Positions 1 through 12,413 of a DNA stretch of 64,000 nucleotides are shown in pieces. The notes under the pieces were generated by a model, which was not told the origin of the DNA, searched no databases, and was given only the letters and a program-made list of their open reading frames with translations. The number at the start of each line of letters is the position of its first letter. Position 1 is the first letter of the stretch. This DNA comes from Symsagittifera roscoffensis (taxonomy: Eukaryota > Xenacoelomorpha > Acoela > Convolutidae). The translations under genes were made by a program, and so were the position numbers. The stretch is from the NCBI RefSeq assembly GCF_963678635.1, contig NC_087063.1:60830759-60894758 (forward strand). Reading direction: 5' to 3'.

Positions 1-22
1 AAAAGAGAACCTGATACCCCCT

Positions 23-3000
23 ATGCTCTTGGCAGGTCTGACCACAACAGCCACGAAATCAAAGAAGACTGCACGAACCCTGGCAGACACTAAGCTAGAG
101 ATGGAGATCATCAGTCAGTGTGGATCTGGAGGTTTTGATGATTACATGCCCTCGCGAACCAACATGGCCCGGATGAGACTGGAGGGACAACTGGACGTGG
201 TCGAGTACAGTCGAGTCACTGTGCCGGAATCGGTCCACATGGGAGATCCAGCAGGGGGTTATGTGGAGATGTTGAAGTCGAGGAACTCCGCGAGAGGGCA
301 CCTGATGGCTTGGAGCGAGAAGCGAGCCATGCAAAAATTCGCCTCCGAGGAATGTAAGCGAGCCATGCAGGAATATCTGAAAGGGCTTACGGAGAATTCT
401 TACCTAAATCGGAAAGAATACGGCACGGTAATGTCCTCGGAGGCGAACGAAATCGGGCTGGAAAAACTACTGGAAACCTTTTGGAGGGCGGCCCTCCAGA
501 GATACTTCGGTTGGCTTGGGCGGCCCTCCAAGCAAGTACGGGTGGCTTGGTGCTTGATGGGCATCAAGAAGGCGGAATATGAAGCCAGTAATGATTTGAA
601 ATCAAAGGAACAGGAGCTGGAGTTGATGGAAGCCCTGCGAGCGTTGATTTCAAAAGACGATTCTGCGATAGCTTGGGCTAAATGTAAGAATGTCCTTTGC
701 TTTGTAAGGTTCGTGGTGGATCGTATCCCCACTCCTGTTTTGGGAGAATGCATAAAGATCATTCGGCAAAAGGGAGTTGATTGCAAAAGAAACTTCCTTA
801 GGGCACTCCTGGAACTATATCAGGATATGCCGTTGATTGTACCAAATAGGGAGTCGAACGACATGGAGAGCTAACGCATGTTGGAAGAAGTGAGAAGGTA
901 TTCCAACAAAGGATTGAAAGTGAGCCGGGAGTTGATTGAAACAGTCAGGGGACAGAAAGACTTTGCAACACTAGGAAAATTGAAGTCGTTCCAATATTTG
1001 TCTGGAATACCGGGGATGGCGTATAATCCCTTCGTGAATGAGGAAGCCAGGGAAGCGTACTTCGACTATGAGCAAGTCATAGTGCTCAGTTTCTGGGTCG
1101 AACGGATTAAGGAAACTGGAATGCTGATGGTGGAACAACCCAAGCTGGGAATTAATTTAGAAGAACGAGTGGTCGAACCGTCGGTTCCCGAGCTGAAGGG
1201 GCAAGTGAGTTTGGATTGTGGTTCTTGGGACGGTCCCTTGAAAACCAGCCTAGTAACCATGTGGGAACTCATGAAGCCTTCTTGGTGTCCCCATCCTAAC
1301 GCCGGTTTAATCTGCGACATGACGGCGGATATCACGTTAGACCTGGATGATGACGCGAGTCTACATGAACTGGCCATGATACACCATCTGCTGGCCATGA
1401 GGATGACGAAGCGGAAGAGCAACCCATCCACGGAGCCATCCGAGGAAAGTCCATCGAGCAATTGGTTGAGGCAAGGCACCTGTTTAGCTCAACTTAGTCG
1501 GATGGAAGGACATGTTTGCAACTTGGGACACTGTCTGATTACGCTGAGCGGGCAGCATCGACAACTGGCACAATTGTACGGAAGATTAAGCATGTCGGAT
1601 AAGAGTGGTATGGAGTTGGTCGCGGACTGTCATGGGGTGACGGATGTAAACATGACCACTGCCTTGTGACTTATGAGCTAGTGACTTCCCTCAGCGTGGA
1701 AGTATTCCCTGGAGCATTGCAGACGGAGCAGAAGATTTGAGGCTGGCGAGAAGCTCTGGAAAACGAAATGAATCTGAAGGACAGTGAGGCCTATCATAGA
1801 CCTACTGGTTCAAAATATCTGGTGGGTTCAAGATCCGCACCATATTGCAATAGTAGGTATTCTACGCACATGGTGGTGATGGATGCGAGGACGCAGCAGG
1901 TGTTGATTGACCACTTTTTCTCTGTGCCAAAGTGCGTGAGGTTGGCCAGGATGTCGGAGAGGTCATATGATTTGTTGGCGAATATCTTTCGGGCAGTCCC
2001 GAAAAGATCTGAAGGCGAGTTGCAAGACGTAGTGGGAAAAAAGCTCACGAGGTTGAACGAAGGTAATGTGAGCGAGTTCCAGAAGCAGAAAGCGAGTGGA
2101 GCGTTACCCACTGAATTCCCCACCGTAGAAGAGAAAGACGATTTGCACAGAATTAAGATGGAGGTGGAGCCGTTGCTGGGAGCCTCAGGGTATCGGACCC
2201 GAAGGAACATATTGAGGACACATGGGGAGTATCCTTGTCACTGCTTGGCGCAGACGTTATGGTACCCCAAACGCGGGAATCTGATGCTAGTATGGGACGT
2301 GGAGGAGTTGTACTCTACGGGATTGCCCGATCAGAATCAACAGGTGTCAATCGTGGTGGTTAGTCCCATGCTGGCAGTGAGGTGTTTGGAGGCTAAAGCG
2401 GACACGAGTGAACAGGAGACGGCCGTGCCGACTCCTGAGCAGCTGAGCAACGTAAAGATGAGCCGCCAATTGGATCTTTTCAGAACCACCTGCAAGGCTC
2501 TGAGGATACCCAAAGCCATTGAAAGAATTTGGTCAAGGCAAAGGTTGATGCCTTGGTTCCGTGCAGTGATGACTTCATGGATGTATGAACGCGCGAAGAG
2601 TCACATGTCGAGGAACACGGAAGCCTATCAATCTTTCCAGCTAGATATAGGACCCGGGGCCCATAAGAGAGCATTCCTGACGCACAGAAACGCGGTCACC
2701 ACGGCGGTGAAGCGAGTAGCTGGAGCGCCTTGTGTAACTGAAGATGAGAAGAAAGAGGTCTTAAGAGCTGACCTAGAACGAAATGTGAGCCTGTGTCTTC
2801 ACAACAGCTTTTGCAGGAACCGGGAGCAAAAGGTGAATGTGGACTTGCTACCTTGTTGCAAACCGAGGCTGTTGGAACAGGAGAGTTGGGGCACGGCCCG
2901 CAACTCCATGGACATGTTGGAAAAAGTCCTAGAAGACAGTGAAGCTAAAAGATCAGGATGGAGAAGCAATGGAATGAAGATGATGGAACGCAGAGGATAA
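23..3000 (+). pseudogene. Decayed copy of the element's second ORF (unknown protein)
   Basis: It corresponds to the intact 1003-aa ORF at 51182-54193. It starts at the same ATG and keeps long stretches of near-identical protein. The breaks are a nonsense TAA at 872-874 (the intact copy has TAT), a net 49-nt deletion near 1668 that shifts the frame, and a nonsense TGA at 1738-1740. There is also a shortened segment near 500-535 and a 36-nt insertion near 335-370 that repeats flanking sequence. In the stretches I aligned, most differences from the intact copy fall at third codon positions, as expected if the ORF was protein-coding before it died. No domain is recognised. Confidence 0.85.
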
Positions 3001-3184
3001 GTGAATATGAAAGGAAGAGAAGGAGGAAAAACTTGATTGTCTTTGTGTGTTAAAACTTGAACTAATCAACCACATTTGATTGCTGAACTTGTTAAACTTT
3101 TTGTTTTGATCTTGTTTGGTCAGACCAAACTTTGAAAATTGTTGCGATTGTTAAAATGGTTGAAATTGTTGATTTTAGTTATGA

Positions 3185-3248
<64 letters not shown>

Positions 3249-3791
3249 AGAACATAGGTGAGTATATTTACCTATATAAACAGGACTGAAGTTTTTAACC
3301 TGTGTAAGACACAATTTCACTGTGTGGCGACCTGGTGAGTTTGGGTAAGCTCGCTCGGAAAGAGTGAGTAACTCAATAACTTTCCTAGCCACAGAGTTTC
3401 TTAGTTTTAATATTAAATAGGACCGATTAAATAACTGATTATACTTGGGGAGTGACGTTAAGTTAATTTTAACGGGTGCGTGGCCGTGCCACGTCCCAAC
3501 TGTTTAATCACAAAGAGCGAAAAGAAGTTTTATGGCAAGATGACGTAAGTAGTCAGAAAAGAAATTTTATCTAGGACACTCCTCATGGTGCAAATTTTGT
3601 GAAAATGTTGAAAGGCAGTGAGATGTAGTACGATGCCATTTGTGAAACGTAGTGAGTTGAGGTTGAGTAGATAAATTTTATTTTCTAATGCGATTTGTAA
3701 GATTAGTTATAGAGAACTGGAGTACTACTTGACGATAACCCGGTGTTATGCGATCAATAGGGACATTGATGAGGAGTTGTCCGGGTAGTAT
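3001..3791 (+). other. 3' untranslated region of element 1
   Basis: It is collinear with 54194-54940 of element 2 and has no coding potential in either copy. It ends just before the LTR in a degenerate form of the purine-rich tract seen in element 2 (CCGGGTAGTA here, CCGGGGAGTA there). Confidence 0.75.
3190..3246. repeat. (TA)n microsatellite
   Basis: An uninterrupted TA dinucleotide run of about 28 units in the element 1 3' UTR. The matching place in element 2 (near 54380-54400) has only a few TA/TG steps, so the expansion is specific to this copy. Confidence 0.97.
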
Positions 3792-4650
3792 GTGCCATTC
3801 TGCCAGATTGGCACAGCGCAACCTTCTGGTGGGACAGAAAAAGACGACTAAAGTCCTTAGTAACAAAAAAGTGCTGCGAAGGAGGGTCGAAATATTCCGG
3901 AAATTTAAATTTTTAAAATTTCGATTGACGGGCAAGTTATTCTCAGAAATACAAAAAGACGGCCATTTTGACGAAAAAAAAACGAAAAAACAGAACAACG
4001 ACAAATATAGTGAGAAACAGTAGCACGAGAAAGCGAGAAAAACGAAGCCTTTTATCGTGGCAATCACACACGATAAGTTAGGTAACAGAGAGAAACAGTG
4101 AGAAAGGAGGCTTCAGTGGGGAAGGAATATTCCGCGGAACCCTCCCGTGCCACAAATTGGGAGAGATAACAACGTTATCTCGAGGAGAACACGGGAGCGG
4201 AGGCTTGGCCCCCCAGAGACTGTCATATGTTGAAGGACTGCAGTAAACTAACTTTTTAGCTACTCTGATGCCATAGAACTTTGAATTAACACCGGTATTA
4301 TTTGATTTTTTAGAATATGAGTAGCTAGGAAGAGGAAAGGGTCAATCCATCTCCAATAGATTTAATATAGAACTGTCACACAAAAACATATTAAAATTGG
4401 GTATTCGAGCTGAGGATCCGAGACTCAGCTATGTGGTTGTGTTCGCATGTAAACGAAAGATGATCAAAAGTCGTTTGACTGATGGCCTAAAAATAGCAAC
4501 TTTTTGCTTAGCCCTAAACAGACCAGAAAATCAACTGGCAAGGTCGAGACGGTGAAAAACGAGTAGAATTAAGGTAACTGACGCCTGCCAGTCGTTAATA
4601 TGTACTTTTTCTACGCTCCGTCGCTGTGTAGTATTTGGGCGAATGTTACA
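3792..4650 (+). repeat. 3' LTR of element 1
   Basis: It starts GTGCCATTCTGCCAG and ends GGGCGAATGTTACA, the same ends as the two 884-bp LTRs of element 2, with many substitutions and small indels between. The TATAAA of the element 2 LTR is not preserved here. Beyond 4650 the sequence becomes minus-strand gypsy integrase, which fixes the end. Confidence 0.85.
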
Positions 4651-6157
4651 CTTGTAAGCATCGCAGACGGATATTATGAGAAGCGGTCGATAGCTTCCAG
4701 GATGTATACTTGGTTACCTGCACCGTCTGAATCCGACCCGTGCAATCTAACTGAAGTTCCTCGTTGGGAGCATTTAAAAGAAGAAGTGACTTGTACATTT
4801 TAAATGGACTCATTGATTTTAAACTCTTACAAAATTTTGTACATTCTCTGCATATTTTGGAGAGGTTGACAAAATCTCTGTGACTTCTCGGCCATCACAG
4901 ATACTGGGCTGTGTCAACCATCGCCTCATGTCCTGGGTACGATCGGTGCAATCGCGATAGAACTGCTCGTTGAAGGCAACTCGGTATCGGATTCCTGTCG
5001 TCTATGATTATGCAGCCATCAACCACCGCTGCCAAATCCCAAAAGATCGTTTTTTTTTGTTTTTTTTTCGGCCATTTTGACGAAAAAAAAACGAAAAAAC
5101 AGAACAACGACAAATATAGTGAGAAACAGTAGCACGAGAAAGCGAGAAAAACGAAGCCTTTTATCGTGGCAATCACACACGATAAGTTAGGTAACAGAGA
5201 GAAACAGTGAGAAAGGAGGCTTCAGTGGGGAAGGAATATTCCGCGGAACCCTCCCGTGCCACAAATTGGGAGAGATAACAACGTTATCTCGAGGAGAACA
5301 CGGGAGCGGAGGCTTGGCCCCCCAGAGACTGTCATATGTTGAAGGACTGCAGTAAACTAACTTTTTAGCTACTCTGATGCCATAGAACTTTGAATTAACA
5401 CCGGTATTATTTGATTTTTTAGAATATGAGTAGCTAGGAAGAGGAAAGGGTCAATCCATCTCCAATAGATTTAATATAGAACTGTCACACAAAAACATAT
5501 TAAAATTGGGTATTCGAGCTGAGGATCCGAGACTCAGCTATGTGGTTGTGTTCGCATGTAAACGAAAGCTGATCAAAAGTCGTTTGACTGATGGCCTAAA
5601 AATAGCAACTTTTTGCTTAGCCCTAAACAGACCAGAAAATCAACTGGCAAGGTCGAGACGGTGAAAAACGAGTAGAATTAAGGTAACTGACGCCTGCCAG
5701 TCGTTAATATGTACTTTTTCTACGCTCCGTCGCTGTGTAGTATTTGGGCGAATGTTACACTTGTAAGCATCGCAGACGGATATTATGAGAAGCGGTCGAT
5801 AGCTTCCAGGATGTATACTTGGTTACCTGCACCGTCTGAATCCGACCCGTGCAATCTAACTGAAGTTCCTCGTTGGGAGCATTTAAAAGAAGAAGTGACT
5901 TGTACATTTTAAATGGACTCATTGATTTTAAACTCTTACAAAATTTTGTACATTCTCTGCATATTTTGGAGAGGTTGACAAAATCTCTGTGACTTCTCGG
6001 CTATCACAGATACTGGGCTGTGTCAACCATCGCCTCATGTCCTGGGTACGATCGGTGCAATCGCGATAGAACTGCTCGTTGAAGGCAACTCGGTATCGGA
6101 TTCCTGTCGTCTATGATTATGCAGCCATCAACCACCGCTGCCAAATCCCAAAAGATC
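3960..6157. repeat. Recent 1109-bp tandem duplication (two units)
   Basis: Unit 1 is 3960-5068 and unit 2 is 5069 to about 6157, with a constant offset of 1109. Each unit joins the 3' two-thirds of the element 1 LTR to about 400 bp of minus-strand gypsy integrase. A short T-rich linker (about 5049-5068) sits at the junction. Only about two substitutions separate the units in my comparison (near 4459/5568 and 4893/6002), so the duplication is recent. Confidence 0.9.
4651..5048 (-). pseudogene. Gypsy integrase fragment (duplication unit 1)
   Basis: The minus-strand translation gives the integrase zinc-binding region (LHRSYPGHEAMVDTAQYL) and part of the catalytic core. It starts directly at the element 1 LTR end, so this is the sequence element 1 inserted into. 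Confidence 0.75.
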
Positions 6158-6177
6158 CTAATGTAGGGGTCTATCCT
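5760..6177 (-). pseudogene. Gypsy integrase fragment (duplication unit 2)
   Basis: The second unit of the 1109-bp duplication, almost identical to 4651-5048. Here it runs on into the rest of the host gypsy copy (tether and RNase H), so this is the ancestral right-hand side of the duplication. Confidence 0.75.
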
Positions 6178-6840
6178 GGCGACCTAAAGAAATTCTGCTG
6201 AGAGGAGCGAGTTCGTTCAGCAACCTCCGGAAACTTTCTTCCATGATAGGATCGTCTGTAGCATTCGACATATCTAAAAATGAAAGGTTGGGGGGCTTCG
6301 AAAGAAGGGTGGCGTAAAAAATAATCGACTATACTTAATTTTGTGCCAGCAATATGTGTAACTTTAAAGTCGAACGGTAAAATCCTGTTTGCCAATCTGG
6401 TCAACCGAGATTGATAAGGTTTGTTGCCTCTATTTGACTGGAAGGCGGATATGGTAGCTTTGTTGTCAATTAGTAACTATATCAAATATATTCCCCAATA
6501 AATAGTTCCTGAAATGGTCGCATGACCAAACTATTGCGAGTAATTCTAAATCATTGGAACTATGAATTTTTTCCTGTATATTCAGGAATTTCGAGGCGGA
6601 TGATATTGGTACCTATTGTTACCCAGGAACCATCCGGAAATTCTTGTTCTAGAGCTGCGCCTAGGCCGCTATGGCTGTTGTCACATTTCACCCTGGAGTT
6701 CCTATTCTGGTCGTAATGGTACATTTTTGCTATGTTTGAAATTAGAAGAAGTATATCTTCAATGATTTTTGTTCTCCGTTCCACATACGAATTTTTGCTG
6801 ATTGCTCATTTTCAAAGAGCGTCTGAACTTTTTGGTCAAA
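6178..6840 (-). pseudogene. Gypsy RNase H and tether fragment
   Basis: The minus strand encodes the RNase H catalytic start (CDNSHSGLGAALEQEFPDGSW) and end (FKVTHIAGTKLSIVDYFLRHP), with frame breaks between. The tether that normally lies between RNase H and integrase is shortened by a deletion with exactly the same junction as the copy at 8811. Confidence 0.75.
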
Positions 6841-6929
6841 ACGTGAAAATTTGGTAAAAAATTTTTGTAGTTGACCAAGAACTCGCATAAAAGAACGTAA
6901 TTGTTTTAAAGTATGGGGAGGTTTAAGTT

Positions 6930-8180
6930 CTAAAACCCTGTTTTAAAAGAATAAGTGCCTTTTGATTCTCCGCAGATGATACTAAAATTGCAATGACTGT
7001 TGACTATATCACTGAGTAAAAGTTGGCTAGAAGCGTATTTTAAATCGAGAGATGTGTACCAAACTTCCCCCGGGGCATCCGTATTGATGATTTGCGCGGC
7101 AACGTCCAATTGTTCCAGAAGGTTGGGCGTTTGATATTGGTTTTTGAATATCTGAGCGTTCATTGATTTTGCGTCTATAGCTAATTTTATGGAGTCATCC
7201 TTCTTGGCTGTTATAACTACAGGTGCTACAAAATAATCGCTGGTGCATTTATTCAACTTTACGATGTGTCCTTCTATGATGAGTTTCTTGATTTCTGAGC
7301 CCACTTTGTCTCGGATATGTTTTGTTACTCTACGACCTTTCTCTTGGATGGGAACTAAAGGGTCCATAAGTACTGATTGTACTCGGTGGTTTTTTGATCT
7401 ACCCTGTCTAGTGAAAATCTTTTTGAACTTGTTCATAAAGTAATTCCGCCTTTTGGCTGAGTCGGTTGGTGAAGATGAAATTTCATTGATAGGAGTTGGT
7501 CTTGTTTGGGTAATTTGGGCCCCCAAGGAACTTTGAAGATCCAGACCCAGTAAGCATCTGGTGCGATTTTCAGAGACCAGAAGTTTCGCAGAATTTATCT
7601 GCCAACCTAGAGAAGATACCTCTATTTTTAGGGTACCGAATAACTTGATGGTTTTTCTGTTGTACTCGACATAGTGGGTATCCATGGGCAATTCCGAAAT
7701 TGAAGAGTAATTTGACTTTAGCACCCGATTTCATCAGAATATCTGCAGTTTTCTTGTTGATAAAAGATGCTGGACTACCTGTTTCTATGGTAGCCTTAAA
7801 AAATGTTTTGTCGACTCTTAACGTGAACTCTATACATCTCGTTTTCCCCGTAGCGGAGTTAATGACTTCTTGTTTTTTGACTGCATATTCAGGTTTATGG
7901 CCTTGGTTAGTTTTTACGACCTAAGGGGATATGTTTAATACTGAGTATTCCGGTTCACTAACCGAGATGATGAAGTCGCATTCCTCTTTGGCTGTAATTT
8001 CAGAATCATCATCTACAATCCCTACATTGCTGCTGGAATTGCAGCATCTGGGAAAGTGACCCTTTTTGTTGCAGTTCTTGCATGTCACATTCTTTGCTGG
8101 ACATGAAAGTTTATGAGTCGGGAAGAATTCCTTCCCGCAGAAGTAACATGATTTGCTATCTCTTTGTTGAGTATTGTTAG
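6930..8180 (-). pseudogene. Gypsy zinc knuckle, protease and N-terminal RT fragment
   Basis: On the minus strand, a CX2CX4HX4C knuckle near 8100-8040 is followed by a retropepsin segment (ETGSPASFINKKTADILM type; Glu stands where Asp is usual in the other copies' translations too). RT fingers and palm follow (SDYFVAPVVITAKKDDSIKL, then TSLDLKYASSQLLL). The block keeps the segment encoding DVAAQIINTD that the copies at 9658 and 13919 have lost. Stops and shifts separate the parts. Confidence 0.78.
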
Positions 8181-8282
8181 GTCGGTTGTTGAACTTTCCT
8201 CTTGAGTTTTGAGCTCAGTTACCTCTAATCTGGATGTTGTTTTTTCGCTGAATTTTGTTTTAATAACTTTCCATTTGCAATA

Positions 8283-8810
8283 CTGATCTACTAACTGATT
8301 TTGAAAACCAGAATATTAAAACGTCCTGATCGCTTTACGAGTACTATGGGTAACATATAAATTTCCAAGAATTTTAGAAATTTGTTGGCTCCAGTCGTTT
8401 TAGTAATCATCGCAGACTGATTTTTGGAGAAGCGGTCGATAGCTGCCAGGATGTATACTTGGTTAACTGCACCATCTGAAAGTAGAACCGCGTAATCTAA
8501 CTGAAGTTCTTCATTGGGAGCATTTAAAAGAAGTAGTGACTTGTTGTACATTTTAAAAAGACTCAATGGTTTTAATTTCCAACCAATTTTTGTTCTCTGA
8601 ATTTTTTGCAGTTGTTGACAATATCTCTGTGAATTCTCGGCCACCACAGATACTGGGCTGTGTCAACCATCGCCTCATGTCCTGGGTACGATCGGTGCAA
8701 TCGCGATAGAACTACTTGTTGAAGGCAATTCAGAATCGGATTCCTGTCATCTATGATTGTGCAGCCATCAACCACCGCTGCCAAATCCCAAAAGATCCTA
8801 ATGTAGGGGT
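8283..8810 (-). pseudogene. Gypsy integrase fragment
   Basis: Zinc-binding His pair (LHRSYPGHEAM) and integrase core start (QLDYAVLLSDG, YILAAIDRFSKNQSAM), with a frameshift near 8570-8650 so that the two lie in different frames. The sequence runs straight into gag zinc-knuckle leader sequence without the rest of the integrase core. Confidence 0.75.
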
Positions 8811-9480
8811 CTATCCTGGCGACCTAAAGAAATTCTGCTGAGAGGAGCGAGTTCGTTCAGCAACCTCCGGAAACTTTCTTCCATGATAAGATCGTCTGTA
8901 GCATTCGACATATCTAAAAATGAAAGGTTGGGGGGCTTCGAAAGAAGGGTGGCGTAAAAAATAATCGACTATACCTAATTTTGTGCCAGCAATATGTGTA
9001 ACTTTAAAGTCGAACGGTAAAATCCTGTTTGCCAATCTGGTCAACCGAGATTGATAAGGTTTGTTGCCTCTATTTGACTGGAAGGCGGATATGGTAGCTT
9101 TGTTGTCAATTAGTAACTATATCAAATCTATTCCCCAATAAATAGTTCCTGAAATGGTCGCATGACCAAACTATTGCGAGTAATTCTAAATCATTGGTAC
9201 TATGAATTTTTTCCTGTATATTCAGGAATTTCGAGGCGGATGATATTGGTACCTATTGTTACCCAGGAACCATCCGGAAATTCTTGTTCCAGAGCTGCGC
9301 CTAGGCCGCTATGGCTGTTGTCACATTTCACCCTGGAGTTCCTATTCTGGTCGTAATGGTACATTTTTCTTCAATGCTTTTTGTTCTCCGTTCCACATAC
9401 GAATTTTTGCTGATTGCTCATTTTCAAAGAGCGTCTGAACTTTTTGGTCAAAACGTGAAAATTTGGTAAAAAATTTTTTG
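8811..9480 (-). pseudogene. Gypsy RNase H and tether fragment
   Basis: Nearly identical to 6178-6840, including the tether deletion junction (CCTGGCGACCTAAAGAAATT). It lacks a short stretch near 9366 that the other copy keeps. The shared junction means one block was copied from the other. Confidence 0.75.
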
Positions 9481-9539
9481 TAGTTGACCAAGAACTCGCA
9501 TAAAAGAACGTAATTGTTTTAAAGTATGTGGAGGTTTAA

Positions 9540-10530
9540 GTTCTAAAACCCTGTTTTAAAAGAATAAGTGCCTTTTGATTCTCCGCAGATGATACTAAAA
9601 TTGCAATGACTGTTGACTATATCACTGAGTAAAAGTTGGCTAAAAGCGGATTTTAAATCAAGAGATGTGAACCAAAATTCCCTCCAATTGTTCCAGAAGG
9701 TTGGGCGTTTGATATTGGTTTTTGAATATCTGAGCGTTCATTAATTTTCCGTCCATAGCTAATTTTATGGAGCCATCCTTCTTACCTGTTATAACTACAG
9801 GTGCTACAAAATAATCGCTGGTGCATTTATTCAACTTTACGATGTGTCCTTCTATGATGAGTTTCTTGATTTCCGAGCCCACTTTGTCTTGGATATGTAT
9901 TGTTACTCTACGACCTTTCTCTTGGATGGGAACTAAGGAGTCCATAAGTACTGATTGTACTCGGTGGTTTTTTGATCTACCCTGTCTAGTGAAAATCTTT
10001 TTGAACTTATTCATAAAGTAATTCCGCCTTTTGGCTGAGTCGGTTGGTGAAGATGAAATTTCATTGATAGGAGTTGGTCTTGTTTGGGTGATTTGGGCCC
10101 CCAAGGAACTTTGAAGATCCAGACCCAGTAAGCATCTGGTGCAATTTTCAGAGACCAGAAGTTTCGCAGAATTTATCTGCCAACCTAGAGAAGATACCTC
10201 TATTTTTAGGGTACCGAATAACTTGATGGTTTTTCTGTTGTACTTGACATAGTGGGTATCCATGGGCAATTCCGAAATTGATAAGTAATTTGACTTTAGC
10301 ACCCGATTTCATCAGAATATCTGCAGTTTTCTTGTTGATAAAAGATGCTGGACTACCTGTTTCTATGGTAGCCTTAAAAAATGTTTTGTCGACTCTGAAC
10401 GTGAACTTTATACATCTCGTTTTCCCCGTAGCGGATTTAATGACTTCTTATTTTTTGACTGCATATTCAGGTTTATGGCCTTGGTTAGTTTTTACGACCG
10501 AAGGGGATATGTTTAATACTGAGTTTTCCG
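9540..10530 (-). pseudogene. Gypsy protease and RT fragment
   Basis: The minus-strand reading holds the protease-RT spacer and RT N-terminal region (KKIFTRQGRSKNHRVQSVLM, CTSDYFVAPVVITGKKDGS). It carries a deletion near 9682 that removes the segment between RT motifs, with the same junction as the block at 13919. The zinc-knuckle part is missing: 10530 joins sequence that lies much further upstream in other blocks. Confidence 0.75.
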
Positions 10531-10639
10531 GTTCACTAAATCCGGTTGTTGAACTTTCCTCTTGAGTTTTGAGCTCAGTTACCTCTAATCTGGATGTTGT
10601 TTTTTCGCTGAATGTTGTTTTAATAACTTTCCATTTGCA

Positions 10640-11165
10640 ATACTGATCTACTAACTGATTTTGAAAACCAGAATATTAAAACGTCCTGATCGCTTTACGA
10701 GTACTATGGGTAACATATAAATTTCCAAGAATTTTAGAAATTTGTTGGCTCCAGTCGTTTTAGTAATCATCGCAGACTGATTTTTGGAGAAGCGGTCGAT
10801 AGCTGCCAGGATGTATACTTGGTTAACTGCACCATCTGAAAGTAGAACCGCGTAATCTAACTGAAGTTCTTCATTGGGAGCATTTAAAAGAAGTAGTGAC
10901 TTGTTGTACATTTTAAAAAGACTCAATGGTTTTAATTTCCAACCAATTTTTGTTCTCTGAATTTTTTGCAGTTGTTGACAATATCTCTGTGAATTCTCGG
11001 CCACCACAGATACTGGGCTGTGTCAACCATCGCCTCATGTCCTGGGTACGATCGGTGCAATCGCGATAGAACTACTTGTTGAAGGCAATTCAGAATCGGA
11101 TTCCTGTCGTCTATGATTATACAGCCATCAACCACCGCTGGCAAATCCCAAAAGATCTTAATGTA
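10640..11165 (-). pseudogene. Gypsy integrase fragment
   Basis: Nearly identical to the integrase at 8283-8810. Upstream on the minus strand it is fused in frame to unrelated gag-like sequence (MAATTRLAAQPSCSKATPIS), giving a chimeric 152-codon ORF at 11390-10932. Confidence 0.72.
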
Positions 11166-11960
11166 GGGTCTATCCTGGCGAAGCCTTCGTAGTCCCTGAT
11201 TGTGATTTGATTCTGTCACATGATCGTCTTGAGATGAAAACGGTTGTAATCCGGTTGCGTTCGATACTACTTCCCCGCCTGGTTGTATCGTTACCCTCCT
11301 GGTCGTATCTGACCTTTTATCGAGTTTGACAGATATAGGAGTGGCTTTCGAGCATGAGGGTTGGGCTGCCAGTCTAGTCGTAGCTGCCAATTGTTTCTGT
11401 TATGCCTGTGCTCTCGGAACCAGAAACTCGTCTGAAGATGACGAGGAAGAGAATTTTCTCTGTCTTTCCAGCTGTTTCCCCAAGAGTGGTTTGCTGGGTC
11501 CCTGGCGACCTGAATTTTGTGGATTTTTAAGTCTTAGCGAAATATTACTTTTCCTAATTACTTTCCCCGCTGCCGTAATATAAGTAGAAAGAGTAACTCT
11601 GATAATTTTATCCCCAACGCATTTAAAAAATTGTTTCCCCGATTTACGATTCGCCACTTTCCTGATTATTTCCACTGAGTTCGGACTAGATGAAAGCAAT
11701 GACTCTAGTGTAAATTTGGTACTAGTTGCTGGCGAGTCTAATGCGTCCTGTCTGAAATTCAGAGTCCCCGTTGTTTCTGAGGGAGGCCGCTAAGAGCGGG
11801 TTTCTCTCAGTCAAGGTAGGGAGAGCTCGGCAACCCTCTTCATGGGAGAGTTTTCTTTTCCAGATCATCCACTCGTTCGCCGATTTCGCGAGTTGTTCCA
11901 GAGATTTGTAGTATGTATTTGCAATCTGGGCGGATTCCATCTTGAATTGGGGTGAGACAT
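11166..11960 (-). pseudogene. Gag-like N-terminal region of the gypsy family (tentative)
   Basis: Minus-strand ORFs at 11940-11722 (MESAQIANTYYKSLEQLAKS) and 11699-11400 precede the integrase fusion. The first recurs almost unchanged at 18009-17743. It is Lys/Glu-rich and helical, with position and composition compatible with a gag matrix/capsid piece, but I recognise no domain. Confidence 0.4.
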
Positions 11961-12413
11961 CCCTGTTTTTGTGGCTCTTCTTAACCCCCTTGACGCGAGG
12001 CCTGACGCTTGGCTGTCAAAAGATCCCTTTACAAATTCTGCTCGTCTAAAAGAATTTTAGATTTAAGATTCTCGGTCGCTAGTGACTACTCAGATTTTGG
12101 TTTCCTGCCAAAGTGTAATTCGAACAGAGATAGACCAGTAACTGAATTCTTCGTTATCCGGATATCTTCGATAATCAACTTAAGAGCTGTATGAAAATCT
12201 GGTGGTTTTTTTACTAATTGTACAGTGCCCCATTTTTTTTAATCTTCTGAATAGATCACTCTACCAGACCAAAACCAGGGTGATCTCCGACCAAGCAAAA
12301 ATATGATTAATGCCTTTCCATATGCAACACTGATGTTTTGACTTATTTTTAAAACCAGAATAATGATCAGTCCTGATCGCTTTAGGAATACTTTGAGTAA
12401 AACTATAATTTTC
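11961..12413 (-). other. Non-coding or unrecognised gypsy-array sequence
   Basis: It matches 18030-18456 closely, so it is part of the repeated block. No protein motif is recognised. Confidence 0.5.

Larger units (their letters stand above)
1..4650 (+). mobile_element. Element 1: 3' part of a large Ty3/gypsy-type LTR retrotransposon, 5' part outside the window
   Basis: This stretch aligns collinearly with 51160-55824 of element 2 downstream: the second ORF, then the 3' UTR, then an LTR. The window opens about 22 bases before the ORF2 start codon, so gag-pol and the 5' LTR lie to the left. The copy is decayed, and its LTR is clearly diverged from that of element 2, so it is an older insertion or another subfamily. 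It ends inside the integrase sequence of a minus-strand gypsy element, which makes it nested in that array. Confidence 0.88.

Noticed and set aside
3748-4023. 91-codon ORF in the element 1 LTR, and similar ORFs at 4600, 5709, 37582 and 55116
   Set aside because: They lie within LTR sequence, differ or break between LTR copies, and are basic or low-complexity without any motif.
7243-7443. Recurrent plus-strand ORFs (7243, 9821, 14082, 20273 and others) in the gypsy array
   Set aside because: They are antisense shadows of the conserved minus-strand RT and protease region.
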